From NCBI RefSeq assembly GCF_036850765.1, contig NC_089493.1, positions 12,959,632-13,023,631 of the forward strand: a stretch of 64,000 nt of DNA, read 5' to 3'. This DNA is from Saccopteryx bilineata (taxonomy: Eukaryota > Chordata > Mammalia > Chiroptera > Emballonuridae). The position numbers were made by a program, and so were the translations under genes. The notes beneath the pieces are model-generated. The model saw only the letters and a program-made list of their open reading frames with translations, was not told the DNA's origin and made no database searches. Of the stretch, positions 34,911 through 45,054 are shown piece after piece. Within the stretch, counting starts at the first letter, position 1. Each line of letters begins with the position of its first letter.

Positions 34911-36779
34911 TTATAAACCCATCTGTTATAAATCACATTAAAAAAGTCTACATCATTAATATCTTTTTTAGGCTCTGTTTTAAGTTATGTCTAATAGTAT
35001 CATATGACTTTGATGGGTTTTCTCTTTTATATATTTTTAGCCTTTCCAAATCTTATAACATGGAAACCATACCTCCTTTTATAACCTTTTCTGTACCTCT
35101 GCATGGTTACACAAGAAATACAAAAAATACTTTCACCTATTCTATATTCTTAAAAATTGTATTCATTTCAGCTGACAGTGGGAAGAAATTCCATGTGGAA
35201 AACAGTCTGTAAAAAAGCAATCTTTTTCGTGTTCTCTGATCTCTGTTAGTGGCAATTTTGTCAAAACACCAGCTGATCTATGACTGTTTAAACTGTCAGA
35301 TTAATCAGTAGAATTTATAAGACACTGAAGAAGCACATCACAAAGGTATTTATAACAGTGATGCTAAGTAGCATTCTCAGTAATGGATGCCACCCCAGCC
35401 TTAATGACAGTTCTGTCTTCATGAGTCACCCTTTCAGTGAGTTTAAAGGTATTTAAAATATTAAAGCTTCACTTTTGAATATTAATTTCATCTCAGAATT
35501 TGCAAGGCGGAGGATGCCAGCCGAGATGGCTACAGAGGGGTCCGTGATCCATTGCCATCTGTTGTATGTAGCAAAACAGACAGCAGCTGAGAAGCTTCCT
35601 TGCTGTGAAGTAAATATGACTGATTCACAACACTGACGAATGGATGTCTTCATGAGAATTTTATGATTTTGATAAGCTGGAAGGCATTTGTAGGAGGAGC
35701 TATTAGAGTGGTGAGCTAAAACCAAAAGGGGAGAAAGGTGAGATGACTTTGGCATGACATTAAAAAGATTATTACTTCCAAGTGTGAGTGGTACATCCTG
35801 TTAAGATTGTACATTTAGGAAAAAGGAGCAGTCAAGAGAGATTTAGGTGGTGTGCAGGGGGAGGAGCGGGTGGAAATGAGAACCAGAAAGTGGGAATGAA
35901 TGTGTATGAGGCAGGCCCGGAGGAAGAGGAAAATACGGAGGGGAGAAAAATAAAAGAAGGCCAAGTAACTGCATGGCGGTGGGTGGGGTGGGGTGGGTGG
36001 GGTCTGAGTGGAGGAGATATGCACTAATAACTGCTCTTTGGAAGGTGCCTCCATCAGAAGAAATATGAGAGAGATGCAAAAGACTAGAATTTGAGATACG
36101 AGGGCTGGATGACCAGAGGTCAGTCAGAGTGGTACCGGAAGTAAGTAAGTGTTTGGAGGGTGAAAGCAGAACAGAGACCTTCCGGGAAGCAGGAGGTGCA
36201 GGACTGGACCCTGCTCTCTTGTCAGTGACGCTGCTGCTTCCTCTCCTGCGGGCGGGTTTCTGGGAGATTGCACCAACAAGACATGGCCTCAAAGTTGACC
36301 AGCTCTGTCCATCTTCATCCTTTTGCATCCTCGATGGAAAATAGTGCTGTTTAGGTCGTTTCTGTAGTTTTCAGTAATCCTTGGAGGTTTATCGAACTCG
36401 TATCTCTAGTGGATTTCAGTTTCTCCGTCTGTTAATAGAAGCATGTAAACTGTGAACAATGGAGAGTCTTCTGGTTCAACATGAAGTCAAGTCAGATGCG
36501 CAGGGGTCTTGAGCAGCTGAGACTGTCCTCTACCTGCTAACAGCGCATGCTCCTTCTCAGCAAAGTGAGTTTGTTCCATGTTTTTAATGTGCTCATATCA
36601 CCGCCTCTCAACAGGTAGTGCAAATAGAAAAAGTTGTTGTAAATACAAATGATTTAGGACACATAATTTTTTTATTTTGGAATGGAAATTATTAAATAAT
36701 ATATACTTAGAAAGTAATAATTCTGATTGAGAGCATATGCTGTTTACCCTAATGTTAATCCCAAAAGATATATTTTTCA
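34911..36779. other. Intron 3, no gene; contains a G-rich motif
   Basis: No repeat family was assigned with confidence. The frames on both strands around 35788-36344 overlap antiparallel in a purine-rich patch, and none has a domain. The G-rich motif at 35978 is listed separately. Confidence 0.5.
35978..36004 (+). other. Potential G-quadruplex tract
   Basis: Five runs of three or four guanines are separated by single T residues (GGGTGGGGTGGGGTGGGT and then GGGG). Single-base loops are the most favourable arrangement for intramolecular G-quadruplexes. On the + strand it would lie in the RPS6KA5 pre-mRNA. Confidence 0.8.
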
Positions 36780-36995
36780 TGGTTTTATTTAGATATAACT
36801 GACATATAGCCTTGTATTAGTTTAAGGTATACAGCATAGTGGTTTGATATATGTACCTATTGTGAAATACTACCGCAGTAAGTTCAATTAACATCCATCA
36901 CCTCACATCGTTAGATTCTTTTATTTCCAATGAGAACTTTTAAGATCTCCTGAACAACTTTAACATATATGATACAGTATTGTTACTGATAGCCC
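36780..36995 (-). mobile_element. Ancient L1 3' tail, antisense
   Basis: ACTGACATATAGCCTTGTAT, GGTATACAGCATAGTGGTTT and ACATCCATCACCTCACATCG give the usual antisense L1M tail. Confidence 0.75.
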
Positions 36996-37491
36996 CTAAA
37001 GATATTGTCAGAATTATATGAGAAATTTTTTCTTCGGGAGCTGCTAGAATCCCAGAAATTTATGAAGCTCTTCCGTTCAAATTTTCAAGATTAATTCACT
37101 ATTAAAAAATTTTTACTAGTTTCTAGGCTATTTCTTCCTCCTCCAATTTCTACCCATTGTCCTCTGTACACATGGGGATGGACACACACACACACACACA
37201 CACACACACGGTGCTGCTCTGAATCCAAGAAGGAAACATGATTGAGGGCAGGGAAACCCTGTAACAACAAAATGAAATCATCTTGCTGTTGTTAAATACC
37301 TGTGGACATTAAATGTCATTGGAATGAAATGTAACTTAAATCCCTAACATGAGTTTAAATTAAAGGAACATAATTCTAGTAAAATAGAGGGAAAATAGTT
37401 TTAAGGGAATAATAATTTGGTATTTTAACATTGCAATTGTAAATATTTTTTAAAAAAATTGATGTGTCACATTACTTGAATTACTAGACAT
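36996..37491. other. Intron 3, AT-rich, with a (CA)n microsatellite
   Basis: A CA repeat of about 28 bp sits at 37182-37209. The rest has no recognised feature. Confidence 0.6.
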
Positions 37492-37504
37492 TGGTGAAAG
37501 TCTT

Positions 37505-37903
37505 TTTTTTTTTTTTTTTTTCATTTTTCTGAACCTGGAAACAGGGAGAGACAGTCAGACAGACTCCCGCATGCACCCGACCGGGATCCACCCGGCACGC
37601 CCACCAGGGGCAATGCTCTGCCCACCAGGGGGCGATGCTCTGCCCATTCTGGGCGTCGCCATGTTGCGACCAGAGCCACTCTAGCGCCTGAGGCAGAGGC
37701 CACAGAGCCATCCCCAGCGCCCGGGCCATCTTTGCTCCAATGGAGCCTTGGCTGAGGGAGGGGAAGAGAGGGACAGAGAGGAAAGCGCGGCGGAGGGGTG
37801 GAGAAGCAAATGGGCGCTTCTCCTGTGTGCCCTGGCCGGGAATCGAACCCGGGTCCTCCGCACGCTAGGCCGATGCTCTACCGCTGAGCCAACCAGCCAG
37901 GGC
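37505..37903 (-). mobile_element. Long tRNA-derived bat SINE, antisense, young-looking
   Basis: This full-length copy has two tandem CACCAGGGG-type modules, an intact B box and A box, and a T20-type tail. Target duplication TGGTGAAAGTCTT lies at 37492-37504 and 37904-37916. It is close in sequence to the copies at 23347 and 45716, which suggests a recent shared source. Confidence 0.92.
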
Positions 37904-38133
37904 TGGTGAAAGTCTTGAGCATTCTAACTTGTTACTTCTTTAGACATAAACTTCTCCCCGATCTTTGGGTGAAGCCTTTCTGTCACAGACCACGGACCTA
38001 ATACTGGGCCCATTTAGAAGCTCAAGAACCCTTGCAGGACCTGAAAGTGAAGGATAAATGATGCTCCTTTGAGAGATGACACGTGGCTTCATATTCTTCA
38101 AATTTATTAATAGATTTCCTGGAGGACTCACTG

Positions 38134-38284
38134 CAGGGGTCTCAAACTCGGGGCCGCGGGCCGCATGCGGCGCACCCACCAATTTTGTGCGGCCCGCAGA
38201 CTGGCCCGCAGACTAATCCACGAAGTTTGATTAGTCTGCTGGCCGCACAAAATTGGTGGGCGGGCCGCGAGTTTGAGACCCCTG
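38134..38284. mobile_element. Fold-back hAT-type MITE
   Basis: The 151-bp element starts CAGGGGTCTCAAACTCG and ends CGAGTTTGAGACCCCTG. Both halves derive from the same left end of the family seen at 61135: CAATTTTGTGCGGCCCGCAG and GACTAATCC on the left, then their inverse on the right. It forms a near-complete hairpin with a short loop near AAGTTT (38224). A clean 8-bp target duplication was not found. Confidence 0.75.
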
Positions 38285-38779
38285 CACTAGAGGAACTGCA
38301 CCAAGATATAGTCGTTCTGAAACCCTTCATGCTACAAGTATTTGCTTGCTTACTATGTATGTGTCGGGTTCTTGGCTATAATAGCAAACAACCTTGACAA
38401 GATTCTTGTCCTTAGGGCCTTATAACCTAAAAGGGGCACAGAGGTTAAACAAATTAGTACACAATTAAGTAATTACACTTGAAATAAGTAGTTGGAAGAA
38501 ACTACAGAGGGTATCAATGAGAGCATATAATGAAAAGACTTAAATTGAGTCTGGGTTATCGGAAGAAGACCTCAGAGAAGTGACATTTAAAGTAAAACTT
38601 AAGATTAGAAGTCAGAGGAGCAACAGGAGGTGAATGGAAGGACAGTCCAGGCACAGAGCTGCAATTAGCATCCATGATAGTCCTAGGACAGGACAGCGTG
38701 TGGACCCTTAGAGGACTCTGAAAAGGTAAAGGTGAGTCCAGCTCAGAGTCCTTGGGCAGCGTACTGGTGAGGTCTGGTC
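38285..38779. other. Intron 3, nothing recognised
   Basis: No exon or named repeat is visible. Confidence 0.5.
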
Positions 38780-38875
38780 ATGCAGAGCCTTTAGATTCTG
38801 GAGTCAGATGGACTTAGGTTTAAATTCCAGCTTCGTCGCTTATTAAGTGAGTGATCTTGAGCAAGTCACTTGGCA
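38780..38875 (+). repeat. MIR SINE 5' part, sense
   Basis: GGAGTCAGATGGACTTAGGT, TTAAATTCCAGCTTCGTCGC and GATCTTGAGCAAGTCACTTG match the first half of MIR. Confidence 0.75.
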
Positions 38876-39147
38876 TGATAAACTACCCCCAAATTAAGTG
38901 GTTTTATCACAACCATTGTGGGGGACTTAATGTGAGCTGGACCCACAGGGACAGTTCTTGTGCACGTCTCACTTTGCTCCCTGAAATATTTCTGTCCTTG
39001 GTTTGCAGCGCGCATCTGGCAAATCAAGTGATATGAGACCCGAAGAAGCCATTGACTGCAGCGACATGAGGCGTTTTTAAGCTTAGACTCTGGTGGTATT
39101 AGGGAAGTGGAAGTCGTACTGGAGTGTTTTAGGAAGTGAAGAGAGGC

Positions 39148-39642
39148 TGTGGTGGGCAGAGTGACTGCCACCAAACATGCCCACATCCTAATTCTAGAAC
39201 CTACGAACATGTTGGGTTACAGGACAAATGAGAATCAAGTTTGCAGGTGGAATTAAAATTACTGTTCAGCTGGCTTTAAGGTAGGGAGATTATCCTGGAT
39301 TATCTGGGTGAGCCCAGCGTACTCACAGTGGTCATCAGGAGTGGCGGAGAGGAGAGTCAGGTGGCGATGTGGCTGCAGAGGAGGTCAGAGTGCTGCAGTG
39401 TGAGGGCCCGCTCACCTGCCACTGCCGACTCTGAAGGTGGAGGAGGGGTCATGAGCACGGGAGTGCAGATAGCCTCTTGAAGACGGGCAAGGCAAGAAGA
39501 TGCACTTTCTTTTGGAGCTTCCAGAATAAATGCCAATGGCATGCCTATCGCACTTCTAATTTACAGCATAAAATAGTAAACTTGCATTGTTTGAAGCCAC
39601 CAGTTCTATAGTCATTTGTTACAGCAGCAACAGGAAATGAGC
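39148..39642 (+). mobile_element. MLT1-like LTR (ERVL-MaLR), sense, solo
   Basis: It starts TGTGGTGGGCAGAGTGACTG and continues with CATGCCCACATCCTAATTCT, GGAGATTATCCTGGATTATC and TGGGTGAGCCCAGCGT. It ends with TTTGAAGCCACCAGTTCTAT and TTTGTTACAGCAGCAACAGG. This is the order of an MLT1-class LTR. No internal retroviral sequence adjoins it. Confidence 0.75.
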
Positions 39643-40179
39643 AGAGGGTAAGGAGAGTTTGATCAGACATGTCGGCCACTCTTTAAAGAAGTTTTGCCAT
39701 GAAAGGAAGAAAAGGAAGAGTTGGGACTTGCTGAATTTCGGAAGGAAGGCAGTGCATTAATATCGGAGAGATTGCATTGTGTAGTTTGGAAGTTTCACGT
39801 TGTGATCTCTGTTGTTTTTATGCTCTGAGGGCCATAGCGGCAGAGTGCTACCTCTGGCACGATGGCCACTGCCACATAGAAATCTTTAAAAGCAAGTTGA
39901 TTGCACTTCAGTAAAACCCAGATATCTCTTGAGTGTTGCACTGAAATGTCAATTATGTAAGAAATCTTTTTAGCTTAATACTGACTAAACCTAATCAGAC
40001 CTAGTAGTGCTTCCAGAAATATCTATATATGTACATTGAGAGAAGAGCTTAAGTCAGGGTACTATAAATTTGAATTTTATATTTAAATCATTAGGTAAAC
40101 TTGGCAATATTTTTCAAGTCTGTAAATTGTAATTAATGTCTACAAATAACAGTAGTGAATAGACACCATGTAATAAGTG
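39643..40179. other. Intron 3, nothing recognised
   Basis: No exon or named repeat is visible between the MLT1 LTR and the composite hAT. Confidence 0.5.
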
Positions 40180-40355
40180 CTTTAGTGCAGTGATTTTCAA
40201 CCTTTTTTGAGCCGCGGCACATTTTTTACATTTACAAAATCCTGGGGCACACCCCCTACCAAAATGATACAAAATGACACTCTAACTGTTAGAATTTATT
40301 TAAAGTTTAAATAAATTACATTTATTAAAAAAAAGTTAAATAAAAAAGGTTAACT

Positions 40356-40617
40356 CCCTCATATATACAGTCCCATGTAACATCCCTCATATATACAGTC
40401 CCACGTAACATCCCTCATATATACAGTCCCACGTAACATCCCCTCATATGAGGTTACAGTCCCATATAACCTCATATATACAGACCCATGTAACCTCATA
40501 TATACAGTCTCACATAACATCCCCTCATATACAGTCCCATGTAACCTCATATATACAGTCCCATGTAACACCCCTCATATATACAGTCCCATGTATCCCC
40601 TCATATATACAGTCCCG
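40356..40617. repeat. Irregular 23-28 bp tandem repeat inside the hAT
   Basis: About ten copies of a unit built on CTCATATATACAGTCCCATGTAAC vary in length by a few bases. The minus-strand open frame across it (40359-40571) is just the repeat read as codons. Confidence 0.85.
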
Positions 40618-40885
40618 GTAATAGATACTGGAGCTTTCTTTCATCAAGGTTGTGGGTTCAAATCAATTTGGCAAATACTCTCTCTATATAGAGACTGGAC
40701 AAAATCAATTTAAAAAAATGTTGGGTACTTGTGTAACATCATAAGTCCTCAGAGCATCTCTACTGTCAGATTGAGAAGTTTGCTTTCTAGGTAAGGATTC
40801 TGATAAATACTAGAGTTCTCCCTGAGGTTGTGGGTTCAAATCCTATGGTCAGCTGGGTGCAGGAGCCTTGGTTCTGTCTTGTTTT

Positions 40886-41033
40886 GATGGTGTATATAGA
40901 GATTTGAGCTCTTTAAGAAGATGACCCTTCCGGAGGCCATATACAATATAGATAACATTGTGATGCATTGTATATCACCCTCTGCGGGGGCCTTTTTTAA
41001 AAAGAGAAAGGTCAAATATCTATATATACCATC
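40886..41033. repeat. 148-bp imperfect palindrome inside the hAT
   Basis: The left arm (GATGGTGTATATAGAGATTT and GAGCTCTTT) pairs with the right arm (reverse complement of TATCTATATATACCATC and its neighbours). The pairing continues inward through AGGCC/GGCCT and ATACAAT/ATTGTAT blocks. RNA or single-stranded DNA from this segment would fold into one long hairpin. Confidence 0.65.
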
Positions 41034-41074
41034 AGGATAGACATAACTGGCTGAGGCTGAAGCTTCATCTAGTG

Positions 41075-41255
41075 CAGCGGTTCTCAACCTATGGGTTGCG
41101 ACCCCACAACCCATGGCAGGGGTCGAACGACCAAAACACAGGGGTCGCCTAAAGCCATCGAAAAATACATATTTATTATACAATAATTTATTATACAATA
41201 CATATTTATTATACAATACATATTTATATTACAATACACAGGTTGAGAACCGCTG
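41075..41255. mobile_element. Non-autonomous hAT nested in the composite hAT
   Basis: The termini CAGCGGTTCTCAACC and GGTTGAGAACCGCTG are perfect inverted repeats. They are flanked by a perfect 8-bp target duplication, ATCTAGTG (41067-41074 and 41256-41263). The interior has GGGGTCGAACGACC-like and GGGGTCGCCTAA blocks, then an AT-rich tandem stretch based on ATTATACAATACATATTT. It inserted after the outer element did. Confidence 0.9.
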
Positions 41256-41658
41256 ATCTAGTGGTGGCAACATTTACCTCCAGTCCTGACCAGGATTAGA
41301 AATCATGACCATGGGCCGCGGCCACACAATGACAAGTGCGCGGCAGCCCTAGCGGGGACCTTCCTGGGTGTGGATGAGAGGTAGCTTACTATTGGTTCAT
41401 CGCTAGTGGTCTGGATGAATCCTAGAAGGTGATTGGTCAGTGAGCGTTTCCTGTACCTCCACTCTTCCTGTCGCTGATAGCTGGAGGGATTGTGAGGGGA
41501 ATGTTTATGTTCGGATGGAGGCGGCTGGTGGAGGGCTGGATAAATAGCCTCCGCGGGCCATATTCACGCGGGCCGTAGTTTGGGGACCCATGTTTAATTT
41601 CCCACGGCACACCTGACCATGTCTCACGGCACACTGGTTGAAAAACACTGCTTTAGTG

Positions 41659-42159
41659 TGTGTCCGGCCCAGGATTAACCCTCAGTAGCTCATTTAATCC
41701 TCATGACAATCTTATGTGAAAGTTAGAATTCTGTCTCTTCATATTTTATAGATATAGAATATGAGCCGTTCTATGTCTAAAGAAGATAATTTAGCAAAAC
41801 AAAAGAATTGAGATATAATCATTTTCATATAACAAGAACTTTTTTTAGTTTAATCAAGAAACCAGTAGTCTATACATGCATCGTAATAAGTTATTCCATT
41901 GTATGGACTTTAAGTAAATCTCAATAGAATTATAAACTGACAATTTTTTTGGAAGAGCCACATCAATGAAATGTGCTTCATAGCTTCTGAGAACGTATCA
42001 GATTTATTTACTTACTATTTATAATTGTTATCATGAAGGTGGACTATTGTTTGTTCTTCTGTTATGAAAAGAATGTCTTTACTTCCACTGAAAATATATT
42101 AAGTCCAACTGCTGCAAACTCAGATTTTCTTCTTATCTTTCTTTTGCACCTTCAGAATT
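41659..42159. other. Intron 3, mostly unassigned; MIR-like piece near 41665-41760
   Basis: GTAGCTCATTTAATCCTCAT, then GACAATCTTATGTGAAAG resembles antisense MIR. The rest is AT-rich and unassigned. Confidence 0.45.
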
Positions 42160-42345
42160 TCTTTTTTTTTTAATTCTTGATTTTAGAGAGAGAAGAATGA
42201 TGAGAGAGAGAGAGAGAGAGATATGTTATTCTACTTATTTATGCTTTCATTGGTTGATTCTTATATGTGCCCTGACTGGGAATCCAGCCCACAACCTTGG
42301 CATATCAGGATGATGCTCTAATTGAGCTACCCAGCCTGCGCCACA
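42160..42345 (-). mobile_element. Older tRNA-derived bat SINE, antisense
   Basis: The left side has an AT-rich tail, a (GA)n tract and TTCATTGGTTGATTCTTATA. The right side is a tRNA-like head with TGCCCTGACTGGGAATCCAG (B-box region) and GCTCTAATTGAGCTACCCAG (A-box region). The same arrangement recurs at 52466. Confidence 0.7.
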
Positions 42346-42364
42346 TCTCCAGAATTTCTGTCTA

Positions 42365-42710
42365 GGAAATGTCTATCAGACTAGTAAAAATTAAAGATCA
42401 TGATAATAATGAGTTGGTGAAAACATTTTTTAAAGGCATTTATTCACTGTCAGTGGGGTATATAAATGGGTATACCCTTTAAGGGAGGAAAATATTTACT
42501 AAAAATAAACAGCAATCACCAAGATTTGAGATGTCGGTTGTGTGGCAACTCAGCAATCTAGTTTTGGGAGTCTGTCCTCCTAATCTATACCCACCCAAGT
42601 GGACAAAATGGATGTACGAAGGAGTTTCTTGTGGCATTATTTTCTTGTTTTTATTGTTCTAATTATCGTAAGAATTTCAATATAAAGGAAGTTTGGCTGT
42701 GGGCTAGAAA
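42365..42710 (+). mobile_element. Decayed L1M 3' segment
   Basis: The order of ATAATGAGTTGGTGAAAACA, AGCAATCTAGTTTTGGGAGT, ATGGATGTACGAAGGAGTTT and GTGGCATTATTTTC follows the 3' part of old L1 elements in sense orientation. It is highly diverged. Confidence 0.5.
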
Positions 42711-42794
42711 ATGCTAGACTCCTGTGTCCAGAGTTACAGAGGAGTTGGAGATGAAGACAGCAAATATTTTTCATTGTAATACTCATTTTTGTAG

Positions 42795-42960
42795 GACTTG
42801 TTTGTTATCAGGCACTGTTGTTGGCATGTTCTGTACATTATTTCATTCAGTCTTTGCAAGCAACCCTTCAAGGTTTGGATTATCATCTTTGTTTTACAAC
42901 TGAGATGTCCTAGGCTCAGGGAGTCGAGAGAGGGACCCAAGACCTCATGGATGGTACTTG
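42795..42960 (-). repeat. MIR SINE, antisense
   Basis: ATCAGGCACTGTTGTTGGCA, then ATTATCATCTTTGTTTTACA and ACTGAGATGTCCTAGGCTCA match antisense MIR. Confidence 0.65.
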
Positions 42961-43207
42961 GAGGGACCGCAGAAAATTAGATGGTTGTGATGTTCAGATT
43001 TTGACCTCTCTTGATCCTTTTCAATTCATAGTTTTTATTATAATTTAATTAGTTTTCTTAACACATAGCCATGATTGGATCACCCCATGGCTTCAAGTCT
43101 CCCATCAACTCCCATTTTATTTGAAGAGGATATCCTCTAATCTCCAGAGTGAGGCTTCTGAACCAATCTGATCCAGCCTCAGCCTTTTCCACCCAGGTAC
43201 CCACACT

Positions 43208-44358
43208 CGTGCTCTGATGCCCGTGCTCCAGCCAGCGCACAGAGCCCACTCACTCCTCTGTGAGCGTGCACTTTCTTTCCCTGGTGCTCTGATGCCCGTG
43301 CTCCAGCCAGCGCACAGCCCACTCACTCCTCTGTGAGCGTGCACTTTCTTTCCCTGGTGCTCTGATGCCCGTGCTCCAGCCAGCGCACAGAGCCCACTCA
43401 CTCCTCTGTGAGCGTGCACTTTCTTTCCCTGGCGCTCTGATGCCCGCGCTCCAGCCAGCGCACAGAGCCCGCTCACTCCTCTGTGAGCATGCACTTTCTC
43501 TCCCTGGTGCTCTGATGCCCGCGCTCCAGCCAGCCCACAGAGCCCACTCACTCCTCCGTGAGCGTGCACTTTCTCTCCCTGGTGCTCTGATGCCCGCGCT
43601 CCAGCCAGCCCACAGAGCCCACTCACTCCTCCGTGAGCATGCACTTTCTCTCCCTGGTGCTCTGATGCCCGTGCTCCAGCCAGCGCACAGAGCCCGCTCA
43701 CTCCTCTGTGAGCATGCACTTTCTTTCCCTGGTGCTCTGATGCCCATGCTCCAGCCAGCGCACAGCCCACTCACTCCTCTGTGAGCGTGCACTTTCTTTC
43801 CCTGGTGCTCTGATGCCCGTGCTCCAGCCAGCGCACAGAGCCCACTCACTCCTCTGTGAGCGTGCACTTTCTTTCCCTGGTGCTCTGATGCCCGCGCTCC
43901 AGCCAGCCCACAGAGCCCACTCACTCCTCCGTGAGCGTGCACTTTCTCTCCCTGGTGCTCTGATGCCCGCGCTCCAGCCAGCCCACAGAGCCCACTCACT
44001 CCTCCGTGAGCGTGCACTTTCTCTCCCTGGTGCTCTGATGCCCGCGCTCCAGCCAGCCCACAGAGCCCACTCACTCCTCCGTGAGCATGCACTTTCTCTC
44101 CCTGGTGCTCTGATGCCCGTGCTCCAGCCAGCGCACAGAGCCCGCTCACTCCTCTGTGAGCATGCACTTTCTCTCCCTGGTGCTCTGATGCCCGTGCTCC
44201 AGCCAGCGCACAGAGCCCGCTCACTCCTCTGTGAGCACAGAGCCCACTCACTCCTCTGTGAGCATGCACTTTCTTTCCCTGGTGCTCTGATGCCCGCGCT
44301 CCAGCCAGCGCACAGAGCCCACTCACTCCTCCGTGAGCATGCACTTTCTTTCCCTGGT
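43208..44358. repeat. 75-bp minisatellite, 15 units, with 448-bp higher-order repeat
   Basis: Fifteen units begin GCTCTGATGCCC at 43211, 43286, 43359, 43434, 43509, 43584, 43659, 43734, 43807, 43882, 43957, 44032, 44107, 44182 and 44284. Most are 75 bp. Units 2 and 8 are 73 bp through loss of AG in the same place. Unit 14 is 102 bp because of an internal 27-bp duplication. Since 75 and 27 are multiples of three, long open frames appear on both strands (25-residue repeats such as MPVLQPAHRAHSLL on + and GVSGLCALAGARASEHQ on -). These are repeat artefacts, not genes: no start context, splice signals or homology supports them. Confidence 0.95.
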
Positions 44359-45054
44359 CTGCACTTACATACACTGGCTTGAGTTCAACCCTGGGCTTCG
44401 GTATTTCCTGAGAGACAACTCACTTAACCTCTTTGACCCTTTCTGTGCTTTCCCGTCTGCCTGGAGTAGTTTGGCTTAAAGGGGATGATGCATGTGTTGA
44501 CTCTAAACAGAAGGTATTCTATCATTGGAAATGATCTGTTGGGGAAAAAGAAAGGATTGCAGTGTGCTATGTGCAGCCGTGGCAAGCCAAGTGCAAGAGA
44601 GAGCAAGAAGAACGTTTTTTTTTAGAGGGGGAAAGGAAGTTAAGAGGAGGGCTGTTAGAACCATCCAGCACGGCCTGACCATAGAGCTCTTCCTGTAGGG
44701 CTTTTGCTGACATAGGGTGTGAGAGCCCCTCCTAAGGGCCCTCCTTATTCCTGTGCTGGTTAAGGTCTCGGTCATAAATTTTAACACATATAAAGTGTTT
44801 ATTGCCACCCCTGGCAGATAGCAATTTGTAGTGGGGGCTGTATTAAAATAAAGCCAAGCAAGATGAATGTGGAACACCCGGTGACAGGAAGTGAGAAAGG
44901 AAGGGCAGTAACTGAGGTGGAGGAAACCCTTTCTTACAGCATACACCAGAGAAGGACTGGGGTTAGGGAGTCATCCTTGCTTTGTAAAGTGGATGGGCAC
45001 TAGTTTGATGAGAAGCAGAATATTTTTACTGAGTCTGAATTCCTCTCCCCACAC
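44359..45054. other. Intron 3, nothing recognised
   Basis: The minus-strand frame at 44503-44946 shows no domain. No repeat was assigned. Confidence 0.5.

Larger units (their letters stand above)
40188..41650. mobile_element. Large composite non-autonomous hAT transposon
   Basis: The left end starts CAGTGATTTTCAACC. The right end, in reverse complement, starts CAGTGTTTTTCAACC. A perfect 8-bp target duplication, CTTTAGTG, flanks it at 40180-40187 and 41651-41658. The 1463-bp interior holds a tandem repeat (40356-40617), an imperfect palindrome (40886-41033) and a separate complete hAT insertion (41075-41255). It has no transposase frame. Both subterminal regions carry CGGCACA-type blocks (GAGCCGCGGCACA at left; CACGGCACAC twice at right). 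Confidence 0.85.

Noticed and set aside
39148..39642. Possible retroviral provirus with LTRs at 32180 and 39148
   Set aside because: The two MLT1-type LTRs are in opposite orientation, about 6.5 kb apart and diverged, and no gag, pol or env remnants lie between them. They are independent solo LTRs.
40359..40571. CRISPR-like regularly spaced repeat
   Set aside because: The units are directly adjacent and irregular in length with no unique spacers. It is a eukaryotic tandem repeat inside a hAT transposon.
43117..44382. Repetitive 25-residue protein frames on both strands
   Set aside because: These follow from a 75-bp unit divisible by three. Frames on both strands are equally open and both are broken by the 73-bp units. 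No independent evidence of a gene.
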